This document shows, piece after piece, positions 34,790-43,331 of a DNA stretch of 64,000 nt. The DNA is taken from contig CAJULG010000007.1 of the NCBI GenBank assembly GCA_910587045.1, positions 62,001 to 126,000 of the forward strand. The letters run 5' to 3'. The notes under the pieces are model-generated. The model searched no databases. It saw only the letters and a program-made list of their open reading frames with translations, and was not told the DNA's origin. The translations under genes and the position numbers were made by a program. Every line of letters begins with the position of its first letter. The stretch's first letter is position 1. Source of the stretch: an uncultured Lachnospiraceae bacterium. Lineage in GTDB: Bacteria; Bacillota; Clostridia; Lachnospirales; Lachnospiraceae.

Positions 34790-35224
34790 ATGAAAAAGTT
34801 TTTTGAAGAATTTAAGAAGTTTATTATGAAAGGAAATGCCCTGGATCTGGCAGTGGGCGTAATTATCGGCGGCGCATTCACCTCAATCGTGAATTCATTG
34901 AATGCCGACATTATTACGCCGATCCTGGCGATCTTCGGCGGTGTGGATTTTTCCAATCTGACGGTAAGACTGGGGAAGGGCGATCTGGCACCGGTGTTGA
35001 CTTATGGTAATTTTATTACCGCAGTGCTAAATTTTTTAATAACAGCATTTGTGATATTCTGTATGATCAAGGTGATCAATGGTGTGGGTGAACGGTTTAA
35101 GAAAAAGGAAGAGGAAAAGCCGACTACGAAAAAATGTCCGTTCTGTAAAAGTGAAATATCCATTGAGGCAGTCCGTTGTCCGCATTGCACTTCTGAGCTG
35201 GAGGTAAAGCAGGAGGAAGCGTAA
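34790..35224 (+). CDS. mscL: Large-conductance mechanosensitive channel MscL with zinc-ribbon tail
   Basis: 144 residues after GGGAGGCAGCAGAAG. The N-terminus FFEEFKKFIMKGNALDLAVGVIIGGAFTSIVNSLNADIITP is the diagnostic MscL amphipathic helix and first membrane helix. The second helix is at about residues 77-100. MscL opens on membrane tension to release solutes during osmotic downshock. After the usual end there is a short zinc ribbon, CPFCKSEISIEAVRCPHC (CxxC...CxxC), of unknown role. Confidence 0.95.
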   Translation: MKKFFEEFKKFIMKGNALDLAVGVIIGGAFTSIVNSLNADIITPILAIFGGVDFSNLTVRLGKGDLAPVLTYGNFITAVLNFLITAFVIFCMIKVINGVGERFKKKEEEKPTTKKCPFCKSEISIEAVRCPHCTSELEVKQEEA

Positions 35225-35280
35225 AAGCGCCGGAAGGCAGGCGACACCTGGAAAGGAAAGTATATAGGAAAGAAGGTAAG

Positions 35281-35598
35281 ATTACTATTTTTGTAAGAGT
35301 ACAGTTTTTTAATGAAGAAGAGTTGGCAGAATATAACGGACCGGAAGATTATATCCGTTCCATGGTATGGGCGGACGAGGTGGCAGAGGTGTCCCATACG
35401 ATACTGAATGGTTATCATGTATATTATCTGGCGGTGGATCGCGCATATGTCTCTAAGGAGAATACCGAATATGATTATCATTTTTATGGGATCATACCTT
35501 TGAGGAACGGAAGGTATTATATGCTGGAAGGGCGTTCCGGTACCAATGCTGATGCAATGAAGCTGGAAACATATATGAGTTTTCTCACGCTTTCCTGA
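35281..35598 (+). CDS. Hypothetical small protein with non-standard start
   Basis: The frame stays open from well before 35281 to the TGA at 35596-35598. The part from residue ITIFVRVQFFNEEELAEYNG looks coding, but no ATG, GTG or TTG lies before the TTG at 35323. AGAAGG stands just upstream of ATT at 35281, so ATT initiation is possible; TTG at 35323 would give 91 residues. The chain is a mixed alpha/beta globular protein without membrane helix. No family recognised. Confidence 0.45.
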   Translation: MTIFVRVQFFNEEELAEYNGPEDYIRSMVWADEVAEVSHTILNGYHVYYLAVDRAYVSKENTEYDYHFYGIIPLRNGRYYMLEGRSGTNADAMKLETYMSFLTLS

Positions 35599-35694
35599 AG
35601 GATCCGCTGATATTTATAATTTCATGAATAATATGTCCTTTATATGTAAATACTGAAGATGTAACTAGCAATGCATAAAAGGAGGACATAGAAA

Positions 35695-35853
35695 ATGTCT
35701 AATAACAATTACTCTAATGACACAACCAGCAAGAATTCTTCAAGCAATTCTACGAAGAATGATGCCAACAACAAGTCTTCAAACAAGACTTCTAACAAGA
35801 GCAGCAATAAGAGCTCAAACAGCAGCAGCCAGTCTGCAAATGATTGCAGATAG
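35695..35853 (+). CDS. Asn/Ser/Lys-rich small protein
   Basis: 52 residues from ATG at 35695 after AAAAGGAGGACATAGAAA, a strong ribosome-binding site. The chain is almost wholly Asn, Ser, Lys and Thr with repeated SNK/SSN blocks (SNKTSNKSSNKSSNSSSQ) and ends DCR. It is probably disordered. No known family; small coat or storage proteins of spores can have such composition, but that is only a guess. Confidence 0.6.
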   Translation: MSNNNYSNDTTSKNSSSNSTKNDANNKSSNKTSNKSSNKSSNSSSQSANDCR

Positions 35854-35909
35854 CAGATCATGAACACCTTTCCAATGCTCCGAATACCATAGAGTATAAG
35901 GAGCATTTG

Positions 35910-36239
35910 GTGGTGGTAAAGGTGAAACAGACAATCGTAAATATTAATATTCGCCATATCATGCAAAAAGCGGTTGACGAGAACGCGATCATTATAGATG
36001 TTAGAAGTCAGGAGGAGTTCCGGAGCGGACATATTCCCATGGCAGTGAATGTTCCGTTGACGGAAATTCAAAACGGGAAAATCAATTTTCCCCGAGGCAG
36101 GACGCTGATTCTCTACTGTGACAGCGGCGCCAGCAGCTTAAAAGCAGCAAGGATACTGGCAGAATATGGATACCGTGTTATGAATGCAGTAGGCGGTATC
36201 TGGCAATATGATAAGGAATTAACCGTAAGCCGGCAGTAA
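35910..36239 (+). CDS. Rhodanese-like domain protein
   Basis: 109 residues from GTG at 35910, six bases after AAGGAG; a TTG-started frame from 35844 overlaps the small protein gene and has no ribosome-binding site. AIIIDVRSQEEFRSGHIPMAVNVPL is the rhodanese start motif, and YCDSGASSLKAARILAEYGYRVMNAVGG the active-site loop, with Cys as sulfur carrier and a loop CDSGASS. It moves sulfur (persulfide) between proteins or small thiols. A terminator overlaps its stop. Confidence 0.85.
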   Translation: MVVKVKQTIVNINIRHIMQKAVDENAIIIDVRSQEEFRSGHIPMAVNVPLTEIQNGKINFPRGRTLILYCDSGASSLKAARILAEYGYRVMNAVGGIWQYDKELTVSRQ

Positions 36240-36254
36240 TGCCGGCTTATTTTT
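36226..36254 (+). terminator. Intrinsic terminator after the rhodanese gene
   Basis: TAAGCCGGCA / TGCCGGCTTA perfect 10-bp stem, 4-base loop, TTTTT. The stop codon lies in the loop. Confidence 0.9.
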
Positions 36255-36407
36255 GCATAAATACTTTTCGTTTTAAATATATTTTGATTGAATATACAGA
36301 CAATTTGAAGTAAAATTGTATATAGGTGGACAAAATCGTTGCAGGCAGAAAAAAAGCTTGATAACAGGTTTTGGAACGATCAAAGAAGGAAACGGGAGGT
36401 AGCGGCA

Positions 36408-38498
36408 ATGAATGTGTATACAACGGACAAAATCAGAAACGTAGTATTACTGGGGCATGGAGGAGCAGGTAAGACCAGTCTGGCAGAATCCATGGCATAC
36501 CTGGCGGGGATTACATCCAGAATGGGAAAGGTGGAAGACGGGAACACGGTCAGCGACTTTGGAAAAGAGGAGCAGAAGCGACAGATTTCAATCAGTACCT
36601 CTCTGATCCCTATCGAATGGAATGGAATTAAGATAAATATTCTGGATACGCCCGGTTACTTTGATTTTATTGGTGAGGTAGAAGAAGCGATCAGCGCTGC
36701 GGATGCTGCTGTGATCGTAGTATCCGGCAAGACGGGTGTAGAAGCTGGTACAGAGCGTGCCTGGGAGCTGTGCGAAAAGTATAAGCTGCCAAGGATGATC
36801 TATGTAACCGGTATGGATGCGGATAATGCCTCCTTTAAGGATGTGGTAGAGACACTGACGGAACGGTATGGAAAGAAGATTGCTCCGTTCCATTTCCCGA
36901 TCCGGGAGAATGAGAAGTTCGTAGGTTATGTGAATGTGATCAGTGAGACCGGAAACCGCTGGCAGGGGAAGGATGTAGTGGAGTGTGCGGTTCCGGACTA
37001 CAGTAAAGAGAATCTGGCCCTGTATAAGGACACCCTGATGGAAGCAGTAGCCGAGACCAGTGAGGAATTCATGGAACGGTATTTTGGCGGTGATACGTTT
37101 TCGGAAAATGAGATTCGTTCCGCGCTTCGTATGAATGTCATTGACAGCTCTCTGGTTCCGATCACCATGGGTTCCAATACACTGTGTCAGGGAACCTATG
37201 CCCTGTTAGATGATATTGTGAAATATATGCCAAGTCCGGAGAATAAAGAGATTGCCGGATTCAATATGAAGACAAATGAGGTATTTGAGGCGAATTATGA
37301 TTTCTCCAAGCCGAAGTCTGCCTATGTGTTTAAGACGATCGTAGATCCGTTTATCGGAAAATATTCGCTGATCAAGGTATGCTCCGGTGTGTTTAAATCG
37401 GATGACGTGATCTATAACAAGGATAAGGATGTGGAGGAGCGGGTCAGCAAGCTTTATGTATTGCAGGGCGGAAAGCCGATCGAGGTGCCGGAGCTTCACG
37501 CAGGGGACATCGGGGCCATTCCGAAGCTGACTGCCGCCAGGACCGGCAATACCCTGTCTACGAAAGCAACAGTGATCGAATATGGAAAGTTCGAGCTTTC
37601 CAAGCCATATACCTTTATGCGTTATAAGGTTCCGAATAAGAGCAATATTGACAAGGCGGCCCAGGCGCTTCAGAAGCTGACCCATGAGGATCAGACCCTG
37701 AAGGTGGTCAATGATGTGGAAAATGGCCAGTTATTGTTATACGGAATCGGGGAACAGCAGTTAGAGATCGTGCAGAGCCGGCTGCTGAATGAATATAAAT
37801 GTGAGATAACCTTAAGCAAACCGAAGATTGCATTTCGTGAGACGATCAAGAAAAAATCGGATGTCGAATACAAATATAAGAAACAGTCCGGCGGTCACGG
37901 CCAGTACGGACATGTAAAGATGCGGTTCGAGCCATCCGGCGATGATGAGAAGGCATACATATTCGAGCAGGAGGTGGTCGGCGGAGCCGTACCAAAGAAT
38001 TTCTTCCCGGCAGTGGAGAAGGGCCTGCAGGAATCTGTGCTGAAGGGGCCGCTTGCCGCCTATCCGGTAGTCGGAGTCAAGGGTATCTTATATGATGGCT
38101 CCTACCATTCTGTAGATTCATCCGAAATGGCCTTTAAGATGGCGACCATTCAGGCATTTAAAAAGGGCTTTATGGAAGCAGGGCCGGTTCTGCTGGAGCC
38201 GATCGTGAATCTGAAGGTAACTGTGCCGGAGCAGTATACCGGTGATGTGATGGGGGATCTGAACAAGCGCCGGGGACGGGTGCTGGGTATGAACCTGGTG
38301 TCAAAGGGAAAACAGGTGATCGAGGCGGATATTCCGATGATGGAATTAGTCGGCTACTGCTCTGTCCTTCGTTCCATCACCGGCGGCAGAGGTGAATTCT
38401 CCTATGAATTTGCAAGATATGAACAGGCGCCGAGCGATATCCAGGCGGCAGAGGTAGCTGCCCGGGCGAGCAAGGTGGCAGACAGCAGCGAAGAATAA
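36408..38498 (+). CDS. Elongation factor G-like GTPase (EF-G paralogue)
   Basis: 696 residues from ATG at 36408 (CGGGAGGTAGCGGCA upstream). GTPase motifs: G1 GHGGAGKTS (residues 16-24), G3 DTPGYFD, but the G4 position reads VTGMDAD where EF-G has NKMD. Domains III-V follow, with HGQYGHVKMRFEP and YHSVDSSEMAFKMA as in EF-G. This is the EF-G2-like branch, whose members have weak or altered translocation activity. It is not the main fusA (no rpsG or tuf near). Monocistronic with a terminator. Confidence 0.85.
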   Translation: MNVYTTDKIRNVVLLGHGGAGKTSLAESMAYLAGITSRMGKVEDGNTVSDFGKEEQKRQISISTSLIPIEWNGIKINILDTPGYFDFIGEVEEAISAADAAVIVVSGKTGVEAGTERAWELCEKYKLPRMIYVTGMDADNASFKDVVETLTERYGKKIAPFHFPIRENEKFVGYVNVISETGNRWQGKDVVECAVPDYSKENLALYKDTLMEAVAETSEEFMERYFGGDTFSENEIRSALRMNVIDSSLVPITMGSNTLCQGTYALLDDIVKYMPSPENKEIAGFNMKTNEVFEANYDFSKPKSAYVFKTIVDPFIGKYSLIKVCSGVFKSDDVIYNKDKDVEERVSKLYVLQGGKPIEVPELHAGDIGAIPKLTAARTGNTLSTKATVIEYGKFELSKPYTFMRYKVPNKSNIDKAAQALQKLTHEDQTLKVVNDVENGQLLLYGIGEQQLEIVQSRLLNEYKCEITLSKPKIAFRETIKKKSDVEYKYKKQSGGHGQYGHVKMRFEPSGDDEKAYIFEQEVVGGAVPKNFFPAVEKGLQESVLKGPLAAYPVVGVKGILYDGSYHSVDSSEMAFKMATIQAFKKGFMEAGPVLLEPIVNLKVTVPEQYTGDVMGDLNKRRGRVLGMNLVSKGKQVIEADIPMMELVGYCSVLRSITGGRGEFSYEFARYEQAPSDIQAAEVAARASKVADSSEE

Positions 38499-38571
38499 GC
38501 GGGTTGCTGTCAGGGATTTCCGGGGAAATCAGAAGAAATTGTATAATAGAAGCTGCATTTCGCAGAGAATT

Positions 38572-38610
38572 CAGCACGGGACGCTCTTTGGAGCACTCCC
38601 GTGCTGTTTT
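38572..38610 (+). terminator. Intrinsic terminator after the EF-G-like gene
   Basis: CAGCACGGGA / TCCCGTGCTG 10-bp stem followed by TTTT. Confidence 0.85.
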
Positions 38611-38784
38611 CTGTAAGGGGCGGGTATTCCAATATATGCCGGATGGTGTATTCCCTGCCGGAAGGCTTGACAGTTGAAGCATGGAAACGTACAATAAAAT
38701 AGAATGTTCCTTTGTCGAAAAGACGGGAAACATAGTGAATCAGCAGAAACTGGAAGAAATATTGAAAACGTCTGGAGAAACCAT

Positions 38785-39942
38785 ATGAATACCATTGATT
38801 TGATCGCACCTTGTCATTTTGGCCTGGAATCCGTGTTAAAGCGCGAGATTCAGGATTTAGGATATGAGATTATACAGGTTGAGGATGGAAGGATTACCTT
38901 CCGGGGAGACGAACAGGCTGTTGCACGGTCCAATGTATTCATTCGTACTGCCGAACGGATTCTGGTAAGCGTGGGCAGTTTTCAGGCGAAGTCCTTTGAT
39001 CAGTTATTTGAGAAGACCAGGGCACTGGACTGGGCGGATTACCTGCCGGAGGACGGGCGGTTCTGGGTATCAAAGGCGTCCACGAAGAACAGTACGCTGT
39101 TTAGCAGCTCGGATATTCAATCGATCGTGAAGAAAGCGATCGTGGAGAAGCTGAAGACTGTCTATCATGTGAACTGGTTCCAGGAGACCGGCGCAGAGTA
39201 TCCGATCCGTGTCTTTATTAATAAGGATATCGTCAGTATCGGGATGGATACATCCGGGGGTTCCCTTCATAAGCGGGGATATCGGCAGTTGGTCGGAAAA
39301 GCGCCCATTTCCGAGACTCTTGCCGCTGCTTTGATCCTGCTGACTCCCTGGAATAAGGATCGGATCCTGGTAGATCCCTTCTGCGGAAGCGGAACATTTC
39401 CGATCGAAGCAGCGATGATCGGGGCAGGGATCGCTCCCGGTATGCACCGCAGCTTCACGGCACAGAGCTGGAGGAATCTGCTATCAGAGGCTCAATGGCA
39501 GGCAGCAGAAAAAGAAGCGGAGGATTTGATCCGGCGTGACATAAAAATGAACATACAGGGCTATGATATAGATAACAGTATTGTAAAGTGTGCCATGGAG
39601 AATGCCAGGGCCGCCGGGGTGGACCAGCATATTCATTTTCAGCAGAGAAGTGTGGCTGAATTAAGCCATCCGAAAAAGTACGGCTTTATCATTACCAACC
39701 CGCCTTACGGTGAACGTTTAGAAGAAAAGGAAGAGCTTCCGGACTTATACCGGATGATAGCAAAGAGCTTTGATCGTCTGGATACCTGGTCCAAATATAT
39801 CATCACTTCTTATGAGGATGCAGAGAAGTATCTGGGAAAGAAGGCAGACAGGAACCGCAAGATCTATAATGGTATGATCAAGGCATATTATTATCAATTC
39901 ATGGGGCCAAGACCGCCCAAACAGCAAAAGAAGGAGACTTGA
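38785..39942 (+). CDS. THUMP-domain class I SAM-dependent RNA methyltransferase (RlmL/YpsC-like)
   Basis: 385 residues from ATG at 38785 (TCTGGAGAAACCAT upstream). N-terminal region with THUMP-like RNA-binding (residues 1-160), then a methyltransferase: DPFCGSGTFPIEAAMIGAGIAPG (SAM loop), GYDIDNSIVKCAMENARAAGV (acidic strand end), and NPPYGERL, the catalytic motif for exocyclic amine methylation of guanine. Relatives make m2G in 23S rRNA. The C1 peptidase gene starts where this one stops, so they are coupled. Confidence 0.88.
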   Translation: MNTIDLIAPCHFGLESVLKREIQDLGYEIIQVEDGRITFRGDEQAVARSNVFIRTAERILVSVGSFQAKSFDQLFEKTRALDWADYLPEDGRFWVSKASTKNSTLFSSSDIQSIVKKAIVEKLKTVYHVNWFQETGAEYPIRVFINKDIVSIGMDTSGGSLHKRGYRQLVGKAPISETLAAALILLTPWNKDRILVDPFCGSGTFPIEAAMIGAGIAPGMHRSFTAQSWRNLLSEAQWQAAEKEAEDLIRRDIKMNIQGYDIDNSIVKCAMENARAAGVDQHIHFQQRSVAELSHPKKYGFIITNPPYGERLEEKEELPDLYRMIAKSFDRLDTWSKYIITSYEDAEKYLGKKADRNRKIYNGMIKAYYYQFMGPRPPKQQKKET

Positions 39943-39944
39943 TA

Positions 39945-41636
39945 TTGAAGAAGGTTATTGGTGCATTTATTATACTGATAAGTGCAGGTATTATTTTATT
40001 AGCATTATCCTCCCATACAGATGTGCAGGTAAAACAGAATCCGGATCAGAACTATGCGAACCAGTTTCTGAGTGATCTGGCAGATATGAATAATAAGCTG
40101 GGAATTTCTATGACCATAGGCGAGGAAGATGTTACGTTTATTGAAGAGAAGCCTTATCTCAGCGACAGAGGATCATTTATGTTTCCAGTGGATCTGCTGA
40201 CGGATACTTTTAACTGTTCCACGCAGATCTATGAAAATGGCAGCATTTTGATTGAAAAAGGTGTGAATTCCATCAATCTGTATATCAATAGTGCATCCGC
40301 CAAGGTGAACGGAACCACGATTGAGCTGGCAGACCGGGTACAGAAGCTGGATGAAAAGCTCTATGTTCCTCTGGCAGATATCGCACAATATATCAATTAT
40401 GATTTTTCCATGGATTATAAAAAAGCAAAAGTGACACTGGCACAGATTACAGAGGAAGTGGAACTGCCATCCAGATATGATATGCGGGAATTGGGCAGAG
40501 TGTCGCCGGTGCGGGATCAGGGACTGTATGGTACCTGCTGGGCTTTTGCATCTCTGGCTGCATTAGAGACGACTCTGACTCCGCAGGAGAATCTGGTCTT
40601 TTCACCGGATCATATGAGTCTTTGCAACAGTTTTAGCCTGGGACAGAATGAAGGCGGAGAATATACCATGGCCATTGCTTATCTGGCAAGCTGGCAGGGA
40701 CCCGTCTATGAATCAGATGACCCGTATGGCGATGGAGAGACGGATGAGACATTAGAGGCGCGGAAGCACCTGGAGGAGGCATTGATCATTGCGCCGAAGA
40801 ATTATACTGCGATCAAGGAAGCCATATATAAGTACGGAGCAGTTGAAACCTCGATCTATACCCAGATGCGGACTGCAGAAAGCTGGTCCTCCTATTATAA
40901 CCGGGAACGCGCAACCTATTATTATGATAAGGAAGAGGCGTGCAATCATGACATTATCATTGTAGGCTGGGACGATCTGTTTCCAAAGGAATATTTTACG
41001 ATCCCGCCGGAACAGGATGGCGCCTTTATCTGTAAGAACAGCTGGGGAACCGCCTTTGGCGAGGACGGCTATTTTTATGTATCTTATGAGGATGCGAATA
41101 TCGGTACGACCAATGTTGTATATTCCAAGCTGGGAGCCGCCGATAATTTTGACAAGATTTACCAGTCAGACCTGCTGGGCTGGCGGGGGCAGCTGGGCTA
41201 TGAACGGGGGAATGCTTATTTTGCCAATGTATATCAGGCAGGTAAGAATGAAGAACTGGCGGCAGTTTCTTTTTATGCGACGGATGTGGATACCAGTTAT
41301 CAGGTATATGTAGTGAAAGACTTTGAGGGTGTGGAAAGCTTAAATGACCGGAAGCTGGCAGCAGAAGGAAGGTTTGAACAGGCCGGCTATCATACCGTCC
41401 GGTTTGACCATCCGGTTGATTTGCCGGAGGATGGAAGGTTTGCCGTTGTGGTTTACATTGACACACCGGATTCTCTTCATCCGGTTGCGATCGAGTATGA
41501 TGTGGATGAGCGGGCCAAGGAGTTCGATATCACGGATGGAGAGGGCTATATCAGCCTGTATGGGAATAAATGGGTAAATGTGGAAGAGAACAAGGCGTGC
41601 AATCTTTGTCTGAAGGCATTTACGAATATCAGGTAA
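39945..41636 (+). CDS. Surface papain-like C1 peptidase with copper-amine-oxidase-like and lectin-like domains
   Basis: 563 residues from TTG at 39945 (8 bases after AAGGAG). Residues 1-25 are an N-terminal signal or anchor. Residues about 60-165 resemble the copper amine oxidase N-like wall-stalk domain. The papain-type domain has Cys198 in GLYGTCWAFAS, His335 in CNHDIIIVGWDD and Asn365 in CKNSWGTAFGEDGYF. Residues about 410-520 look like the lectin-like domain found with clostridial C1 peptidases. It probably cuts proteins at the cell surface. Coupled to the RNA methyltransferase, an odd pair. Confidence 0.88.
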   Translation: MKKVIGAFIILISAGIILLALSSHTDVQVKQNPDQNYANQFLSDLADMNNKLGISMTIGEEDVTFIEEKPYLSDRGSFMFPVDLLTDTFNCSTQIYENGSILIEKGVNSINLYINSASAKVNGTTIELADRVQKLDEKLYVPLADIAQYINYDFSMDYKKAKVTLAQITEEVELPSRYDMRELGRVSPVRDQGLYGTCWAFASLAALETTLTPQENLVFSPDHMSLCNSFSLGQNEGGEYTMAIAYLASWQGPVYESDDPYGDGETDETLEARKHLEEALIIAPKNYTAIKEAIYKYGAVETSIYTQMRTAESWSSYYNRERATYYYDKEEACNHDIIIVGWDDLFPKEYFTIPPEQDGAFICKNSWGTAFGEDGYFYVSYEDANIGTTNVVYSKLGAADNFDKIYQSDLLGWRGQLGYERGNAYFANVYQAGKNEELAAVSFYATDVDTSYQVYVVKDFEGVESLNDRKLAAEGRFEQAGYHTVRFDHPVDLPEDGRFAVVVYIDTPDSLHPVAIEYDVDERAKEFDITDGEGYISLYGNKWVNVEENKACNLCLKAFTNIR

Positions 41637-41676
41637 TGGCAGATGCTTTTATTGCAGATACGAAACGGGGGGCGCA

Positions 41677-42144
41677 ATGGTAGCAGATAAGATGAGACAG
41701 GCGGAGGACATGCGTTATAAGAAGATACAACGACTGATCGATCTGCTTTGTCCAAAGCAGGAACGGGCTTTTGATGATCTGCTGGATGATCTCATCGGAA
41801 CCGGTCTGTGTACGCCGTTCAATGTCGGCAGATGGATCATGGTAGAGGATAGCGGTATCAGGATAAGAAATATTTTGTACCATGCATCTGATATACAAAA
41901 GGTTAAGATCAATACAGAAGGTTCGATATGGATATATGGACCCGGAGGGAAGAAGCTGTGTGACTGGAGGCACCTGAACGTATCGACGGAACATGTTGAA
42001 CTGTTCTGTTTATGGGTGAGAAAACAGAATGTACCAGCGGAGGTCATTTCGGCCAGGGGTGAAAGAATTGTTCAGTGGTCCGTATTTGCGTCGGGTGTGC
42101 TGGTGATTATTTTGCGTTGGGTGCTGAACATTCTGAATAAATAA
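41677..42144 (+). CDS. Hypothetical protein with C-terminal membrane helix
   Basis: 155 residues after ACGGGGGGCGCA. A polar helical N-terminus (ADKMRQAEDMRYKKIQRLIDLL) leads to a beta-rich region (WIMVEDSGIRIRNILYHASDI, SIWIYGPGGKKLCDW) and a C-terminal hydrophobic helix (about residues 132-152). It looks like a tail-anchored small protein. The family is not recognised. It sits between the peptidase and rdgB with the same strand. Confidence 0.6.
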   Translation: MVADKMRQAEDMRYKKIQRLIDLLCPKQERAFDDLLDDLIGTGLCTPFNVGRWIMVEDSGIRIRNILYHASDIQKVKINTEGSIWIYGPGGKKLCDWRHLNVSTEHVELFCLWVRKQNVPAEVISARGERIVQWSVFASGVLVIILRWVLNILNK

Positions 42145-42184
42145 ATTTGTTTCAAGAAACAGGGATAAGGAGAGTAAGGGAAGG

Positions 42185-42769
42185 ATGAAACGATTAATAT
42201 TTGCAACCGGAAATCAGGATAAGCTGCGGGAGATCCGTGCGATCATGGATGGTCTGGGCTATGAGATCCTGTCCATGAAGGAGGCAGGGATTGATATTGA
42301 GATCGAAGAGAACGGGACGACCTTTGCGGAGAATGCTCTGATCAAGGCAAGGGCCATTCATGCAGTCTGTCAGGATCTGGTACTGGCGGATGATTCCGGT
42401 CTGGAGGTAGATTATATGGACAAGCAGCCGGGGGTATTTTCCCATCGGTTTGGCGGGGAGGATACACCGTATTCCATTAAGAATCAGATGATAATCGATA
42501 ACCTGGCAGGGGTTCCGGAGGAAAAGCGGACAGCCCGCTTTGTCTGTGCGATCGCAGCCGTGTTTCCGGATGGAACAGAACTGGTGAGAGAGGCGGCCAT
42601 GGAGGGCATCATCGGTGAGCGGGAGGCAGGAGAGAATGGCTTTGGCTATGATCCGATCTTTTATCTGCCGGAATTTGGCTGTACCAGTGCGGAGCTGTCA
42701 CCGGAGGACAAGAATGCCATCAGTCACCGGGGCAAGGCGCTTCGGATGATGCGGAAGGAATTAGAATAA
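42185..42769 (+). CDS. rdgB: XTP/dITP diphosphatase (RdgB/HAM1)
   Basis: 194 residues after AAGGAGAGTAAGGGAAGG. N-terminus FATGNQDKLREIRAIM is the HAM1 nucleotide loop; EENGTTFAENALIKA, LADDSGLEVDYM and GENGFGYDPIFYLPEFG are all diagnostic. The enzyme removes non-canonical purines (XTP, dITP) from the nucleotide pool. Its stop adjoins the start of the phosphodiesterase gene, a pairing seen in many Firmicutes. Confidence 0.96.
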   Translation: MKRLIFATGNQDKLREIRAIMDGLGYEILSMKEAGIDIEIEENGTTFAENALIKARAIHAVCQDLVLADDSGLEVDYMDKQPGVFSHRFGGEDTPYSIKNQMIIDNLAGVPEEKRTARFVCAIAAVFPDGTELVREAAMEGIIGEREAGENGFGYDPIFYLPEFGCTSAELSPEDKNAISHRGKALRMMRKELE

Positions 42770-43255
42770 ATGCGGGTATTAATTGTCAGTGATTCACATG
42801 GAAGGAATGATTATGTCAGACAGGCAGTCAAGCAGTCCGGCACGATTGATGCCTTGATCCATCTGGGAGATGTGGAGGCAGATGTAACGGAATTACAGTC
42901 TATGGTGGCTGGCCCCTCTTATATTGTGGCAGGGAATAACGATATCGGACTGGGGCTGCCGGATACCCTGAATCTGAATCTGTGCGGCAGGAGGATATTC
43001 CTGACACACGGACATCGCTACGGGGTAAATTATGACCTGAACCGCCTGGGGCTGCTGGGGAGCCTGAACCATATGGATATTGTAATGTATGGACATACGC
43101 ATTTCCCTTATCTGGATAGAGGGGAAGATATCACTTTGCTGAATCCGGGAAGCCTGACCTATCCAAGACAGAAGGGAAGGGCAAGAACCTTCATGATCAT
43201 GGAATTGGATGAGACAGGCGGGACAGAGTTTTACTGGCAGGAGCTGGAAAAATAA
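42770..43255 (+). CDS. YfcE/MJ0936-family metallophosphoesterase
   Basis: 161 residues. Metal ligands: VSDSHGRND (D, H), HLGDVEAD, AGNNDIG, THGHRYGV and YGHTHFPYLD near the C-terminal third, all typical of the single-domain calcineurin-like phosphodiesterases. The physiological substrate is unknown. It immediately follows rdgB without a gap. Confidence 0.92.
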   Translation: MRVLIVSDSHGRNDYVRQAVKQSGTIDALIHLGDVEADVTELQSMVAGPSYIVAGNNDIGLGLPDTLNLNLCGRRIFLTHGHRYGVNYDLNRLGLLGSLNHMDIVMYGHTHFPYLDRGEDITLLNPGSLTYPRQKGRARTFMIMELDETGGTEFYWQELEK

Positions 43256-43331
43256 TTGCTGCCAGATGCCGGAGGGATTGGGGAATGAGGCATTTTGCCG
43301 GTGAAGTCCAGAGAAGAAGGAGAAGCAGAGC

